Source: Sphingobacteriales bacterium (GTDB lineage Bacteria; Bacteroidota; Bacteroidia; Chitinophagales; JADIYW01). From it: 64,000 nt of DNA. The stretch is from positions 682,001-746,000 of the forward strand of contig JADJYT010000001.1 in the NCBI GenBank assembly GCA_016719635.1, given 5' to 3'. The notes beneath the pieces were generated by a model. The model had not been told where the DNA came from and did not search any database. It worked only from the letters and a program-made list of their open reading frames with translations. Below, piece by piece: positions 33,137 through 42,436 of the stretch (its first letter is position 1; each line of letters begins with the position of its first letter). The translations under genes and the position numbers were made by a program.

Positions 33137-33169
33137 ATTTTCACCGCCAACTGGCAGATTGAAATGATA
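33137..33169. repeat. Small palindrome with CCGCCAACTGGC core
   Basis: TTTCA, CC, GCCAACTGGC, AGAT, TGAAA in the spacer between the RmlD-like and GreA/B-like genes. The core is the same as in the in-frame insertion at 21012-21041. Confidence 0.4.
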
Positions 33170-33204
33170 TGGAAGAAAATCCACACCATGGTTTCTGTCA
33201 AACT

Positions 33205-33672
33205 CTAAAACACTTCCTCTATCGTACTGTTTTTCCCCTGAAACAGTATCGTATCGCCCGCCTGTTTTTGGAGCAGCACTTTACTCAACGGCGCCTGCGG
33301 GGACAGATACCAGACTTTCTTCCCTTCCATCTGAATACCACCTAAGCCAACCGATAGAAAATAATATTGTCCGCCGATGCGTGCCACCGAACCCACGACA
33401 AAAGTATCCTGACAGGAATCCACGTTCACCTGCTGCAGGTGCTGCACCTGCTGTCGGGCGGCTTCCAACTGGCGGGCATTCATTTCCTTGTCTAGTTGCG
33501 ACATAGACCTGGCAGTTTCATACTTATCGCCCACTGAACTTTTCTCTTCATTATTGGCGGCAACCTGCGCCTCCTGCATCGCCCGTTCCGCGGCAGCCAT
33601 ACGTTCCTGCAACAAACGGATACCGCTTGCTTTGAGCAATCGTTTAAAGGCTGTGGTATAAGTTTTTTTCAT
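33205..33672 (-). CDS. GreA/GreB-like protein
   Basis: A 155-residue protein with an N-terminal helical hairpin (residues 15-85, RMAAAERAMQEAQVAAN, SVGDKYETARSM, MNARQLEAARQQVQHL) and a C-terminal FKBP-like GreA/B domain (VVGSVARIGGQYYFLSVGLGG, SPQAPLSKVLLQKQAGDTI). This short Bacteroidota version lacks an obvious pair of acidic residues at the hairpin tip of classical Gre factors, so transcript-cleavage stimulation is uncertain. The gene is 18 bases upstream of the LysE gene's stop side and shares its direction. Confidence 0.75.
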   Translation of the reverse strand: MKKTYTTAFKRLLKASGIRLLQERMAAAERAMQEAQVAANNEEKSSVGDKYETARSMSQLDKEMNARQLEAARQQVQHLQQVNVDSCQDTFVVGSVARIGGQYYFLSVGLGGIQMEGKKVWYLSPQAPLSKVLLQKQAGDTILFQGKNSTIEEVF

Positions 33673-33690
33673 GAGTCAGTATTCCATACT

Positions 33691-34293
33691 TTACAACACC
33701 CGTATTATCATCGCAATACCAAATACAAACAGACAGATACCTGCTATTTTTTTTACCCAGATGAGTTTGTGCGCCTGCAGTCGTTGTTTCAGGTAATAAG
33801 CAAACCGGATTTTTACCAAATCAAACAAGAAGACCATAAGAAGAACAGAAAAGTAAAAACCCAGCTGTTCCGGCAGAGTATAGTCAAATGCTTTGATTGT
33901 CGTATGTACGCCTATCCACCAGACCACCACAAACGGATTCAGCAGGTTGATGGTCACGCCTTTCAGAAAGGCGCCGATATAGGTTTTGATATTTTCGATA
34001 TGCACCGCCTGCATATCAGATTTGGAAAAGAAGGTAAGCGCCCCGAATACCATCAGCACGCAGCCGCCAATCAGTCCGATATAAAATTTATACTGCGTAA
34101 AATCAAAACGCTGCATCAATTTATAGAGAAAATAGATCAGAACGACGTCGCTCAGAATCACACCCCACACATAAAAAAGACCGGAGCGCCAGCCTTTTCG
34201 GATGGCAAGCTCCATCAGCGCAAAAAAAATCGGGCCAATCAGGAAACTAACGGTAATGCCGGTGAACACACCTTTGAGAACAGCATCCAGCAT
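33691..34293 (-). CDS. LysE/RhtB-family amino-acid exporter
   Basis: A 200-residue inner-membrane protein with about six membrane helices. The N-terminal GITVSFLIGPIFFALMELAIRKGWRSG carries the LysE family pattern (P in the first helix, GxxxA...G). It probably exports amino acids or related metabolites; the substrate is not predictable. It lies between the nitroreductase gene (8 bases) and the GreA/B-like gene (18 bases), all minus strand, so the three form a likely operon. Confidence 0.88.
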   Translation of the reverse strand: MLDAVLKGVFTGITVSFLIGPIFFALMELAIRKGWRSGLFYVWGVILSDVVLIYFLYKLMQRFDFTQYKFYIGLIGGCVLMVFGALTFFSKSDMQAVHIENIKTYIGAFLKGVTINLLNPFVVVWWIGVHTTIKAFDYTLPEQLGFYFSVLLMVFLFDLVKIRFAYYLKQRLQAHKLIWVKKIAGICLFVFGIAMIIRVL

Positions 34294-34301
34294 GCAATGA
34301 A

Positions 34302-35030
34302 TTATACTTCGAAGATAACTTCTTCTTTCGGAATACGAACCCTTCTGCCGTAAATACCTTCAGGTTTGGCGGTTCCCACGGAAACAATCATGCAGATTTC
34401 AGCACCGCGCGGCAAATCAAGCATCTTTTTTACACGTGCACTGTCAAAGCCTTCCATCGGACAGGAATCGTAGCCTTCCGCTTTCATGCTCAGCATAAAG
34501 GTTTGTGCCGCCAATGCTACACTTTTATGAACCACAATGCGCATGTCGGCGGCAGTTACCTGTCGCGGTATCGGCTGAAATGCACCGCCAACGGCGGATA
34601 CGATTTTCTTGACACTGCCCGTTAAATCTATCGGATCGGAAAAATAAAGCGTAGGGATGATTTTTTTGTAATAATCGATAATCAGTTGCTCTTTCTTACC
34701 GATTTTAGATGGAAAATCTTTCATCGCTTCGTTCAGCACAAATTCAGCATGTGCTTTCCACTTATCCTTACGGGTTACAAAGACTATCAGTTCGTTCGCA
34801 GTGGAAGCTGCTTTCTGTCCTAAGCAGTATTTTGCGAGTTCTGTTTTTTTGTCTTTTGATTTGACACGGTAAAATTCCCACAGCTGCAAATTGCTGGAAT
34901 TCGGCGCCAGAACGGCTCTTTCCAAACTACGCTTCACTGCTTCTCCGTCAAACGGGGACTTATCATCATATATTCGGATGGAACGACGGGCATTGACTAT
35001 ATCATCAAATGTTTTAGCTGCTATATTCAT
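34302..35030 (-). CDS. Nitroreductase-family flavoprotein
   Basis: An FMN-dependent NAD(P)H oxidoreductase of 242 residues when started at the ATG at 35030 (MNIAAKTFDDIVNARRSIR); the open frame extends nine codons further. RRSIRIYDDK, APNSSNLQLWEFY (FMN contacts) and the C-terminal SVGTAKPEGIYGRRVRIPKEE are typical. The middle is longer than the minimal family fold. The natural substrate is unknown. First gene of the three-gene minus-strand cluster. Confidence 0.9.
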   Translation of the reverse strand: MNIAAKTFDDIVNARRSIRIYDDKSPFDGEAVKRSLERAVLAPNSSNLQLWEFYRVKSKDKKTELAKYCLGQKAASTANELIVFVTRKDKWKAHAEFVLNEAMKDFPSKIGKKEQLIIDYYKKIIPTLYFSDPIDLTGSVKKIVSAVGGAFQPIPRQVTAADMRIVVHKSVALAAQTFMLSMKAEGYDSCPMEGFDSARVKKMLDLPRGAEICMIVSVGTAKPEGIYGRRVRIPKEEVIFEV

Positions 35031-35067
35031 AATTAATGTAACAAGAATTAAATTCAAAAGTTTAAAA

Positions 35068-37764
35068 TTAATGAATCAGCAGCACCTTTTCGGTTTTCAG
35101 TATTTTATCTTCCTGTGAAATAGTAATGAAATAGATACCTGAAGGGTATTCCGATAAGCTGATACGAAGAGGATTTCTGAAATCGACGGAAGTAAATTCC
35201 CGAACAACCTTACCTAAAGCGTTCACTATCCTTACCGAAGCAGAACGCATATCACGGTCTTGCAACGTTACGAAATCATCGGTAACGGTCGGAAAGACTC
35301 TGAAAAGATTGGAGGATACAGTTTGTTTCACCGAGGACAACACGGAGGAATCGACAATAGTGTACACCTTGTAGAATAATTCTGTCCAATTAGATGTACT
35401 GTGATTCACTATCATAATTTTCAAAGTTGACTTTCCGTTGGTATATTTTTGTGGAATATCAAAATATTCTTCTCTTAATTGGGATGTCGTATTTAATCCC
35501 GCATTCAGCCAAACGCCTACAAGACTGTCATCAACATACACTTTTGCCTGCTGGTTTTTGATACTATAATCATAGGTTCTCAGCAAGCGCACACCTTTGT
35601 TATCAGGGCGTATCGCCACCTTAAAGACACTACTGTCCGAAATCGCATATCCGTCCTGCGATAACAATGACAGATATGGATCGCCTTCAAAGGAAGCATT
35701 TTTACTGATGAAAATTTTAGCATTGGATGCTGCATACTGATGGAGCAGTTCGCTGTTTGTGTTGCCTACATCCAGCGAATCAGTGAGCACACAGGTAGTT
35801 GATTGCAGATAGAAAAATGAAAGTGACTGATAATTGCCGAGCTTGTTATTGAAGTCGCCGTGCTCTATCTGAAACCTCAAATGTTTTTCAAAATAAATCG
35901 GATCGGTGAGGTGGAAACGATACATGGATTTGTGGTAAAAATCATCCGAGTTGGTGGTACCATTCTGCGCCAGGCTGTATTCATCAAAAAAGAAATAAAA
36001 AGTAGAGTTAAAATAATCTTCCGTACCGGTTCCGTAAAACACAGGGCTTCCGGCATCATCCACATAGATACGCTCATCTCCTTCCAGCCAGCAGAAAGCG
36101 GTATCGTTGTTCTGATCCGCCTCGATAACCGTTCCTACGTATTTTCCGCTGCCGCTGACATCCGCCACCAGGTAATCCGATTTATCGGAAAACCCTTTGG
36201 TTTCTTTTCTTAAAACGGTTTTCAGGTAACCCGTTTCCTTTCTGTCATAGGGATTTGCTGCCGTCAAGACTTTCAGGATGGCGGATGAAACAGGAACTGA
36301 ACTTTTGTTTTCGAGTTCCATCTTTACATTTTGCCAATACGGCATGGAAAAATAATTGTAAAACCAGCCATTGATATTTCCGCACGGAATGGATCTCATG
36401 TAGGTGACGTCGTTCACGCCCGTTGCAAAAAACAATCCCAGCGGTGCACTGATGGAAGGCGTCGTTTCGTTATCGAAATAAATTCTTAAATACACCGAAT
36501 CCAACAGTTGCCTGTTTTTTTGCTTCACCGGTTTCGGTGCATCGTAGCGGTTATTGATTTCACTGTACAAATTGACCTGTACGTTCGTCACAGAATAAGC
36601 ATGTGTTGTTTCACTGGAACCTGTTCCCACATCAAATGAATCGGTCAGTATATTGTTGCAGCTGATCCAGTAATATGATTCATTCCAGGGTTCACCGGAA
36701 CTATATTGTGCCTGAATGGTAATCTGATTTTTCCCCTGGTACAGTGCCTTTGGAATACGGAACGTGTCATTCTTCCAGTATCGGTAGGTCCTGTAGCCCG
36801 TATTGCGCCAGGTACCTGCATTCAGGTTGTCTACTTTCATAACTGCATTTTCTGCCAGACTTCTGAAGTTAAAATCCAGGTGGTAGCATTTATTGCTGCG
36901 TTTAATCAGTAAAACCGAATCTGCATTACCGTTGATTTGCATTGTAAACTTACTGGTGCCTTTGTGGAAATTACCTTTGTCTTTTATGAAGTCTGAATAC
37001 ATATAATCCAGTTGCGGCAATTGCAGCTGAATGCCTTCAATGACGTTACTCCCTGAATTTGAAAACACCTGTACCGTCTGACTTGGTAAGACAGCAACCA
37101 CAGAACTGTCTTTGGTGGTTAGTGCAAAATTTGTTTTAGGGTAGGTACCGCTTTTATTAAACTCATTCGTCAGGTAAGAATTATTTTGTGTGGCTGTCCA
37201 GCTTTGTACGACTGTATCACGCGGCAGTTGCCGTACACCGAACTGCCCGAATAATGCAGCGGTGTCTATCGTCACAATCAATGACTGCGCAACCGGCATC
37301 TGTATATACGACCAGAATCCGCCGCTGGATTCGTAGAGATTCTGTACCAATGGTTTTATAAACGGTGCCGACTGTTGTAAAAATAATTCATTGAAAGTCT
37401 TATTGACACGCGGTATGGCTTCTCCGTCAAAATAAAACCGAATACGTGCATCAAAATTCAAGGGAAAGGTAATCATCCAAAGCCGCTCTACTACTGCCGG
37501 ACCCTGCACCTGACAAATGACATATTCTTTTTTGTTGGTAGCTGTTCCTCCGGGGTTGTTCACTTTTCCCTGCGGAATGACGTCGTAATAATTTTTAAAC
37601 TCCGGTGAAATGCGGTCGTCGTTTAATCCGGTTCTGTCGTAAGTACTTTGTAAAAATGAAATGGATTTATTTTTCAGCACCGGTAAATCCTGTAGTAACG
37701 TCTGCGCATTTAATTGAGAAATAAATGCAGACACCATCAACAAACAGATCAATCTTCTTCTCAT
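35068..37764 (-). CDS. T9SS type A-sorted DUF2961 (GH172-type) protein
   Basis: An 898-residue exported protein. The signal peptide MRRRLICLLMVSAFISQLNAQ is followed by a DUF2961 domain: DGEAIPRVNKTFNELF, a GGFWSYIQMPVAQS block, and GTGTEDYFNSTFYFF, whose Glu-Asp lies at the conserved catalytic site, then EHGDFNN. DUF2961 corresponds to glycoside hydrolase family 172, acting on fructofuranosides and arabinofuranosides. Other regions are beta-sandwich (two similar VNLYSEINNR / TNSELLHQY-type carbohydrate-binding-like units). The C-terminus (LFRVFPTVTDDF ... SGIYFITISQEDKILKTEKVLL) is a type A T9SS sorting domain. It is probably secreted or cell-surface. Confidence 0.85.
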   Translation of the reverse strand: MRRRLICLLMVSAFISQLNAQTLLQDLPVLKNKSISFLQSTYDRTGLNDDRISPEFKNYYDVIPQGKVNNPGGTATNKKEYVICQVQGPAVVERLWMITFPLNFDARIRFYFDGEAIPRVNKTFNELFLQQSAPFIKPLVQNLYESSGGFWSYIQMPVAQSLIVTIDTAALFGQFGVRQLPRDTVVQSWTATQNNSYLTNEFNKSGTYPKTNFALTTKDSSVVAVLPSQTVQVFSNSGSNVIEGIQLQLPQLDYMYSDFIKDKGNFHKGTSKFTMQINGNADSVLLIKRSNKCYHLDFNFRSLAENAVMKVDNLNAGTWRNTGYRTYRYWKNDTFRIPKALYQGKNQITIQAQYSSGEPWNESYYWISCNNILTDSFDVGTGSSETTHAYSVTNVQVNLYSEINNRYDAPKPVKQKNRQLLDSVYLRIYFDNETTPSISAPLGLFFATGVNDVTYMRSIPCGNINGWFYNYFSMPYWQNVKMELENKSSVPVSSAILKVLTAANPYDRKETGYLKTVLRKETKGFSDKSDYLVADVSGSGKYVGTVIEADQNNDTAFCWLEGDERIYVDDAGSPVFYGTGTEDYFNSTFYFFFDEYSLAQNGTTNSDDFYHKSMYRFHLTDPIYFEKHLRFQIEHGDFNNKLGNYQSLSFFYLQSTTCVLTDSLDVGNTNSELLHQYAASNAKIFISKNASFEGDPYLSLLSQDGYAISDSSVFKVAIRPDNKGVRLLRTYDYSIKNQQAKVYVDDSLVGVWLNAGLNTTSQLREEYFDIPQKYTNGKSTLKIMIVNHSTSNWTELFYKVYTIVDSSVLSSVKQTVSSNLFRVFPTVTDDFVTLQDRDMRSASVRIVNALGKVVREFTSVDFRNPLRISLSEYPSGIYFITISQEDKILKTEKVLLIH

Positions 37765-37966
37765 ATCGGTTCAAATATAAGCTCTGTAGAGCATGAAAAT
37801 AATACAAATTTTTGTCATTGTAAATAAATTACCCAATATACTCAATACAATCTACTAATAAGCAGTCTATTACAAAACAACCTATACACATCTTTGATTT
37901 ATGGGTTTCAGCAAAAATCGTATAAAAACAACATAATCAAGCTGAATGAATATAAATTTGAAATTA

Positions 37967-40900
37967 ATGAAAAGAATCCTGATTTTATTAGTTTGTATTT
38001 TAACTGTCCTGCAGTCAGTTCTTGCACAACTCAATATTTCCATTTCAACAACACCCTCTACCTGCAGTTCAAATGGTTCGATTATGGTGAATGCTTCTGG
38101 AAGCAGCTTTCCTTATTTCTATCAGATAACGTCCAGCAGCAGCGGCATTGTTCGTCCATTGCAAAATGCAAACATCTTTCAAAACTTACCGTCAGGGAAT
38201 TACTCCGTTCGTGTTTCAGATGCCAATAATACCACAAAAACCACCCCAGCATTGATAAGCGGAAATTATACCCCCCTTTCATTTTCACACACGCAGGTGC
38301 AATCCTCCGTCATCATTCAGGCAAACAACGGAAAAGGCCCTTATAAATATGCCTATTCACCGGATGGAGGCTTCACCTATACAACACCCTCCGATTCGAA
38401 CACTTTCCGATGTATGACAAGCGGTAATTATATATTTCGAGTAACGGACAGTTGTGAAAACTTTTATTCGGAAGCGGTAGCTGTCAATCCGGTTACCGTG
38501 AATATGGATTTTTCCTGCATAGAAAATGGAAGCAACAGAAGCATCCGACTGAATTCGATTATAAGCGGCAACGGCGGCTATATTTTCCATGCATATGGCA
38601 ACGGTTATGATGAGACCAATTCAAACGGCCACTTCAGCAACATCACCAAATGTAATAGAAACATACAGATTGATGTAAAAGACCAATGTTCCTTGTCCAA
38701 CCGGTTTGAAGTCTGTCCTTTTCCAAATTACACCTATGAGGTCGCCTGTGTCAATTTCAAAAATAATTCCGTTACACTCACCAATATCAGCGGAGGAAAC
38801 AATATTCCCTTTGTGTTTACTGCAAATGGCAGCACCGGTAATTCAGCGTTCATTCAAAACATACCTAACACACAAGATTCCATAGTTGTCGGTATCACAG
38901 ATAGCTGCGATTTAAGCAGTACCGTTAAAATCAATAAGATGAAAATCTTAAAACAACCCACCGTAAATTGTCCTGACGGCGGAATGATTGTAAATACATT
39001 CATTCCCTTCAATGGTACAGGAAGATCATTTCCTCCCACCAGATTCCAGTCTATTTCCGGTCCGACTTCATTCGACGAAACAGACAGCATCTCTACGGAC
39101 ACCACACAGGTATCCTTTTATCAGCTGGTGACAGGCAGTTATAAATATAAAATAACCAATGCCTGCGGCGATGAAGTCATAGACTCATTTTCGTATTCAA
39201 AACAATGTTATTCGGCGCTCAATCTATATAAATATCAAAGCTGCAATGGTTTAAGATTCCGACTGGAAAAAGATTGCGCCACCGATACGACCGCGCTCTA
39301 TACGCTGAAAGATATGAATGGTAGGATTGTCGCACAAAACAGGAATGGGATCTTCAGCAGTATTGACAACGACAGTTGTTATAAGATGGAAGTACGTGAA
39401 TTGGTTTGCGACACCATACTCACTGACTATGTGCATCCGGTAGGATTGCAATTAGGTATGTTTCAAAATTCCTGTAATGAATTATCCCTTAGGGTAAGTT
39501 TATATGATAAAAAAAACTGTGGTACGGCATCTACACCCAGATTTGCCGATGATATGGAATATATTTTGTGTGACTCAACGCTCAATATCCTGATGACCAA
39601 CAACACCGGACTCATAAATTCCATACCTGCGGATACCTATTGGATATATGCCAGAGGATTGAGCTGCAACAGTGACACGGTAAGATATCTAAAAACCGGA
39701 GGGTTCAGTGATACTGTTCGATTTTGCCTTACACCATCTTTAAAACTCGTGAATAGCAAATGTACATTCGCCTGGAAAGTAAAACTGCTGAATAACCGGA
39801 GTAATATAAATTTCAGTCTTGTCGGCAATGGTACCATACGACAAAGTTCAACAGGATTCAGCGGTGTAGATACGGGTCATTATGTACTCAAAGACGGATG
39901 CAATGAACAGCCGTTATTCCTGCCGGATTACTATCATTTTCGAAGTTCTGTGAATCCGGGGTGCCCTAGCAATGCTTCCATAACGGCTGGCTATGATATC
40001 GACTCATTATATATCGACAGCCTGAGCAGAAAATATTTTTTCGAATTGTGTGATTTACCGGAAATCGATTACAACATCAGGGAGCTGGACACCGGTAATC
40101 CGCTGGTTTATAGTTATTCCGGCTTGTTTAACAATCTAAAGACAGGCACCTATCATGTCGTATATTATAAAGGGGATGAATTCTGCAGCCACGGCAGGGA
40201 TACCCTCTTTACGTCATTCTATGCAAGGCCTGCTTTGTCCGCCACGTACGGATTAATTTGCAACAACAACAGGGCGAGTGTGAAAGCAATGATAACAGGC
40301 GGCACTCCGCCATACTCCTATGAAGTACTGAACAGCACCATTCGTCCCATTACTACGAATTCAAATTTTGTACTCTATGACAGTATGCCATTGGGTACAG
40401 CACAATTCAGGGTAAGCGATGCCTGCGGAATCAGCACGGATTATTCCACGGAAGTATTAAATGTTGATTTTGAACCTACCTACCGGAAAAAGTGTAACGG
40501 CCAGGTACAGTTAATTGCACCGGACATTTTCAATGCAACCTACATATGGACCAACAAACATGGTGACACCATAGGGCATACGCCCGGCATTTATGCCTAT
40601 CCTTCAGGTGATGATACGTTTCATGTCAGTATCAAATACCTGAATTGCACATTCCATAAGAACATTTATGTTACTGATATCTCAGGAAGTACGATTCGTG
40701 CAAATGCAGGTATGGATATCGCAATTGATACCACGGTCATTTTTTTACATGCCAACACTGCCGGTGCCAATACTACTGGAACATGGAGACAAGTCCATCC
40801 AAGTTCAGGCAACACCTATTTTTACAATATCCACGATGCCAATACAAAAATCAGTGTAGCTATATTTCCGGGACAATATACGTATGTCTGGACATTGAAC

Positions 40901-42160
40901 GATACGGCCAACGGTTGTATTTCGGAAGACACGGTGGTGGTCAGTTTTGTGAGGTGTCCGGGAATAAAACCTGTACTCTACAGCAAACAGACAGTTCTAT
41001 CTTCCTGCACAAACAATGCACAAATAACCATAGCTATTTCACAGAGTTCCACGCCTGTTCATTTTATATGGAATACCGGAGACACAAGCTCCATTCTTAA
41101 AAACCTGTCTAACGGGATTTATACAGTAAGGATATTTGATGAAACCAATTGTACCGAAGATGCCTTAGACACCATCTACATAAATGGCAGTCAATCCAGT
41201 TTTTCAACCTTTGCACGTACAATATGTGACGGAGACAGCATTACCATCAACAACAAAAAATATTTTACAGGAGGCATCTATACGGATACACTACAGAACA
41301 GTGTCGGGTGTGACAGTATCTTAACAGTTCGGATCAGTTTGCTGAACAATAGCAGCCGGCACGATACCGTTTATCTCTGTGAAGAAAATTCATACGTACT
41401 TCCCGATGGACAGGTGATAACACGGTCAGGAAATTATATGGTCAAACTAACAAATTTGGTGGGATGCGACAGTCTGCTTCATTATCATATTCGATTCAAT
41501 GCTGCCAGTCAAAAAATAACAGACACCGCAATATGCGCGGGATTGAGTTATACATTGCCAAACGGAAATACGACACAACAATCCGGTATATACAATGATA
41601 CTTTTCACAACGTCTACGGATGTGATAGTATAATTATTACAAAACTGAGAGTCAAAGATGCGCTAACAAAAGTAAATCTGGGCGAGAATACCCTGATTTG
41701 CGATGGTGACACGTATACCATCAGCCTGAACTATCCAAGTAACGTTCGATTTATTTGGCTGGATAACAGCACCCTTCCTTCATTTTCAATAAATGCCGCC
41801 GGGATTTACGCTGTTAGGGTTTTTGACGAATGCACCGTCACCACGGATACCATTTCCATAGGAATAAAAGACTGCAGTTGTAACTTTTATATTCCATCTG
41901 CATTTTCACCTAATGACGACGGATACAACGATATTTTCAAGCCATTTGCCAACTGTGTATTTTTTGAAGATTATACTCTAAGTGTCTATAACCGATGGGG
42001 TGAATTGATATTCCATACTACCGAAACTGAGATGGGTTGGGATGGCAAATACAAAAATGAAATTCAGCCAATTGATACCTACATTTGGATATTGGAATAC
42101 GATGATATTTTGGGAAATCTAAAAATCAGGAAGAATGGGAATCTGACTCTACTTAGATAA
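37967..42160 (+). CDS. Large secreted protein with gliding-associated (type B, CHU_C) C-terminal domain
   Basis: A 1397-residue cell-surface protein. The ATG at 37967 gives the signal peptide MKRILILLVCILTVLQSVLAQ. It contains many Ig-like/SprB-repeat-like segments with scattered Cys pairs (CDSILTVRIS, CDSLLHYHI, CDSIIITKL near the end, about 60 residues apart). The final domain CNFYIPSAFSPNDDGYND, YNRWGELIF, GWDGKYKNE, IDTYIWILEY is the CHU_C/type B T9SS signal. Function is probably adhesion or motility-related; it precedes the giant adhesin gene with the same C-terminal domain. Confidence 0.85.
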   Translation: MKRILILLVCILTVLQSVLAQLNISISTTPSTCSSNGSIMVNASGSSFPYFYQITSSSSGIVRPLQNANIFQNLPSGNYSVRVSDANNTTKTTPALISGNYTPLSFSHTQVQSSVIIQANNGKGPYKYAYSPDGGFTYTTPSDSNTFRCMTSGNYIFRVTDSCENFYSEAVAVNPVTVNMDFSCIENGSNRSIRLNSIISGNGGYIFHAYGNGYDETNSNGHFSNITKCNRNIQIDVKDQCSLSNRFEVCPFPNYTYEVACVNFKNNSVTLTNISGGNNIPFVFTANGSTGNSAFIQNIPNTQDSIVVGITDSCDLSSTVKINKMKILKQPTVNCPDGGMIVNTFIPFNGTGRSFPPTRFQSISGPTSFDETDSISTDTTQVSFYQLVTGSYKYKITNACGDEVIDSFSYSKQCYSALNLYKYQSCNGLRFRLEKDCATDTTALYTLKDMNGRIVAQNRNGIFSSIDNDSCYKMEVRELVCDTILTDYVHPVGLQLGMFQNSCNELSLRVSLYDKKNCGTASTPRFADDMEYILCDSTLNILMTNNTGLINSIPADTYWIYARGLSCNSDTVRYLKTGGFSDTVRFCLTPSLKLVNSKCTFAWKVKLLNNRSNINFSLVGNGTIRQSSTGFSGVDTGHYVLKDGCNEQPLFLPDYYHFRSSVNPGCPSNASITAGYDIDSLYIDSLSRKYFFELCDLPEIDYNIRELDTGNPLVYSYSGLFNNLKTGTYHVVYYKGDEFCSHGRDTLFTSFYARPALSATYGLICNNNRASVKAMITGGTPPYSYEVLNSTIRPITTNSNFVLYDSMPLGTAQFRVSDACGISTDYSTEVLNVDFEPTYRKKCNGQVQLIAPDIFNATYIWTNKHGDTIGHTPGIYAYPSGDDTFHVSIKYLNCTFHKNIYVTDISGSTIRANAGMDIAIDTTVIFLHANTAGANTTGTWRQVHPSSGNTYFYNIHDANTKISVAIFPGQYTYVWTLNDTANGCISEDTVVVSFVRCPGIKPVLYSKQTVLSSCTNNAQITIAISQSSTPVHFIWNTGDTSSILKNLSNGIYTVRIFDETNCTEDALDTIYINGSQSSFSTFARTICDGDSITINNKKYFTGGIYTDTLQNSVGCDSILTVRISLLNNSSRHDTVYLCEENSYVLPDGQVITRSGNYMVKLTNLVGCDSLLHYHIRFNAASQKITDTAICAGLSYTLPNGNTTQQSGIYNDTFHNVYGCDSIIITKLRVKDALTKVNLGENTLICDGDTYTISLNYPSNVRFIWLDNSTLPSFSINAAGIYAVRVFDECTVTTDTISIGIKDCSCNFYIPSAFSPNDDGYNDIFKPFANCVFFEDYTLSVYNRWGELIFHTTETEMGWDGKYKNEIQPIDTYIWILEYDDILGNLKIRKNGNLTLLR

Positions 42161-42436
42161 TCCTTCTTGTTCGTTACATATTGATATCCAATCAAATACA
42201 TGTATTATATTTAATTAGACCGTCAAAATCAATTTTTCAAAAAGTTCAGCATTTTATCACATAATGTCACTGATAATTAAACAAATTGTTAAAAAGAGGA
42301 AGTTTTCTTAAGAAATGTTAACAATTTAAATGTTTTTCCTTATTTTGTAGTTGGGTATATGAGTTTTTAAGGGGTTCTCAAGTATTCATGTATTCACTTT
42401 ATTTATTGCTACTTCTAACTATCTAAAACAATTGGA
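42161..42436. other. Spacer between the two type B T9SS genes
   Basis: AT-rich region of 276 bases without an ORF or a clear hairpin terminator. Promoter-like TTG and TATTTTG elements occur before the adhesin gene (around 42345) but do not form a clean TTG-N19-TAnnTTTG pair. Confidence 0.4.
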
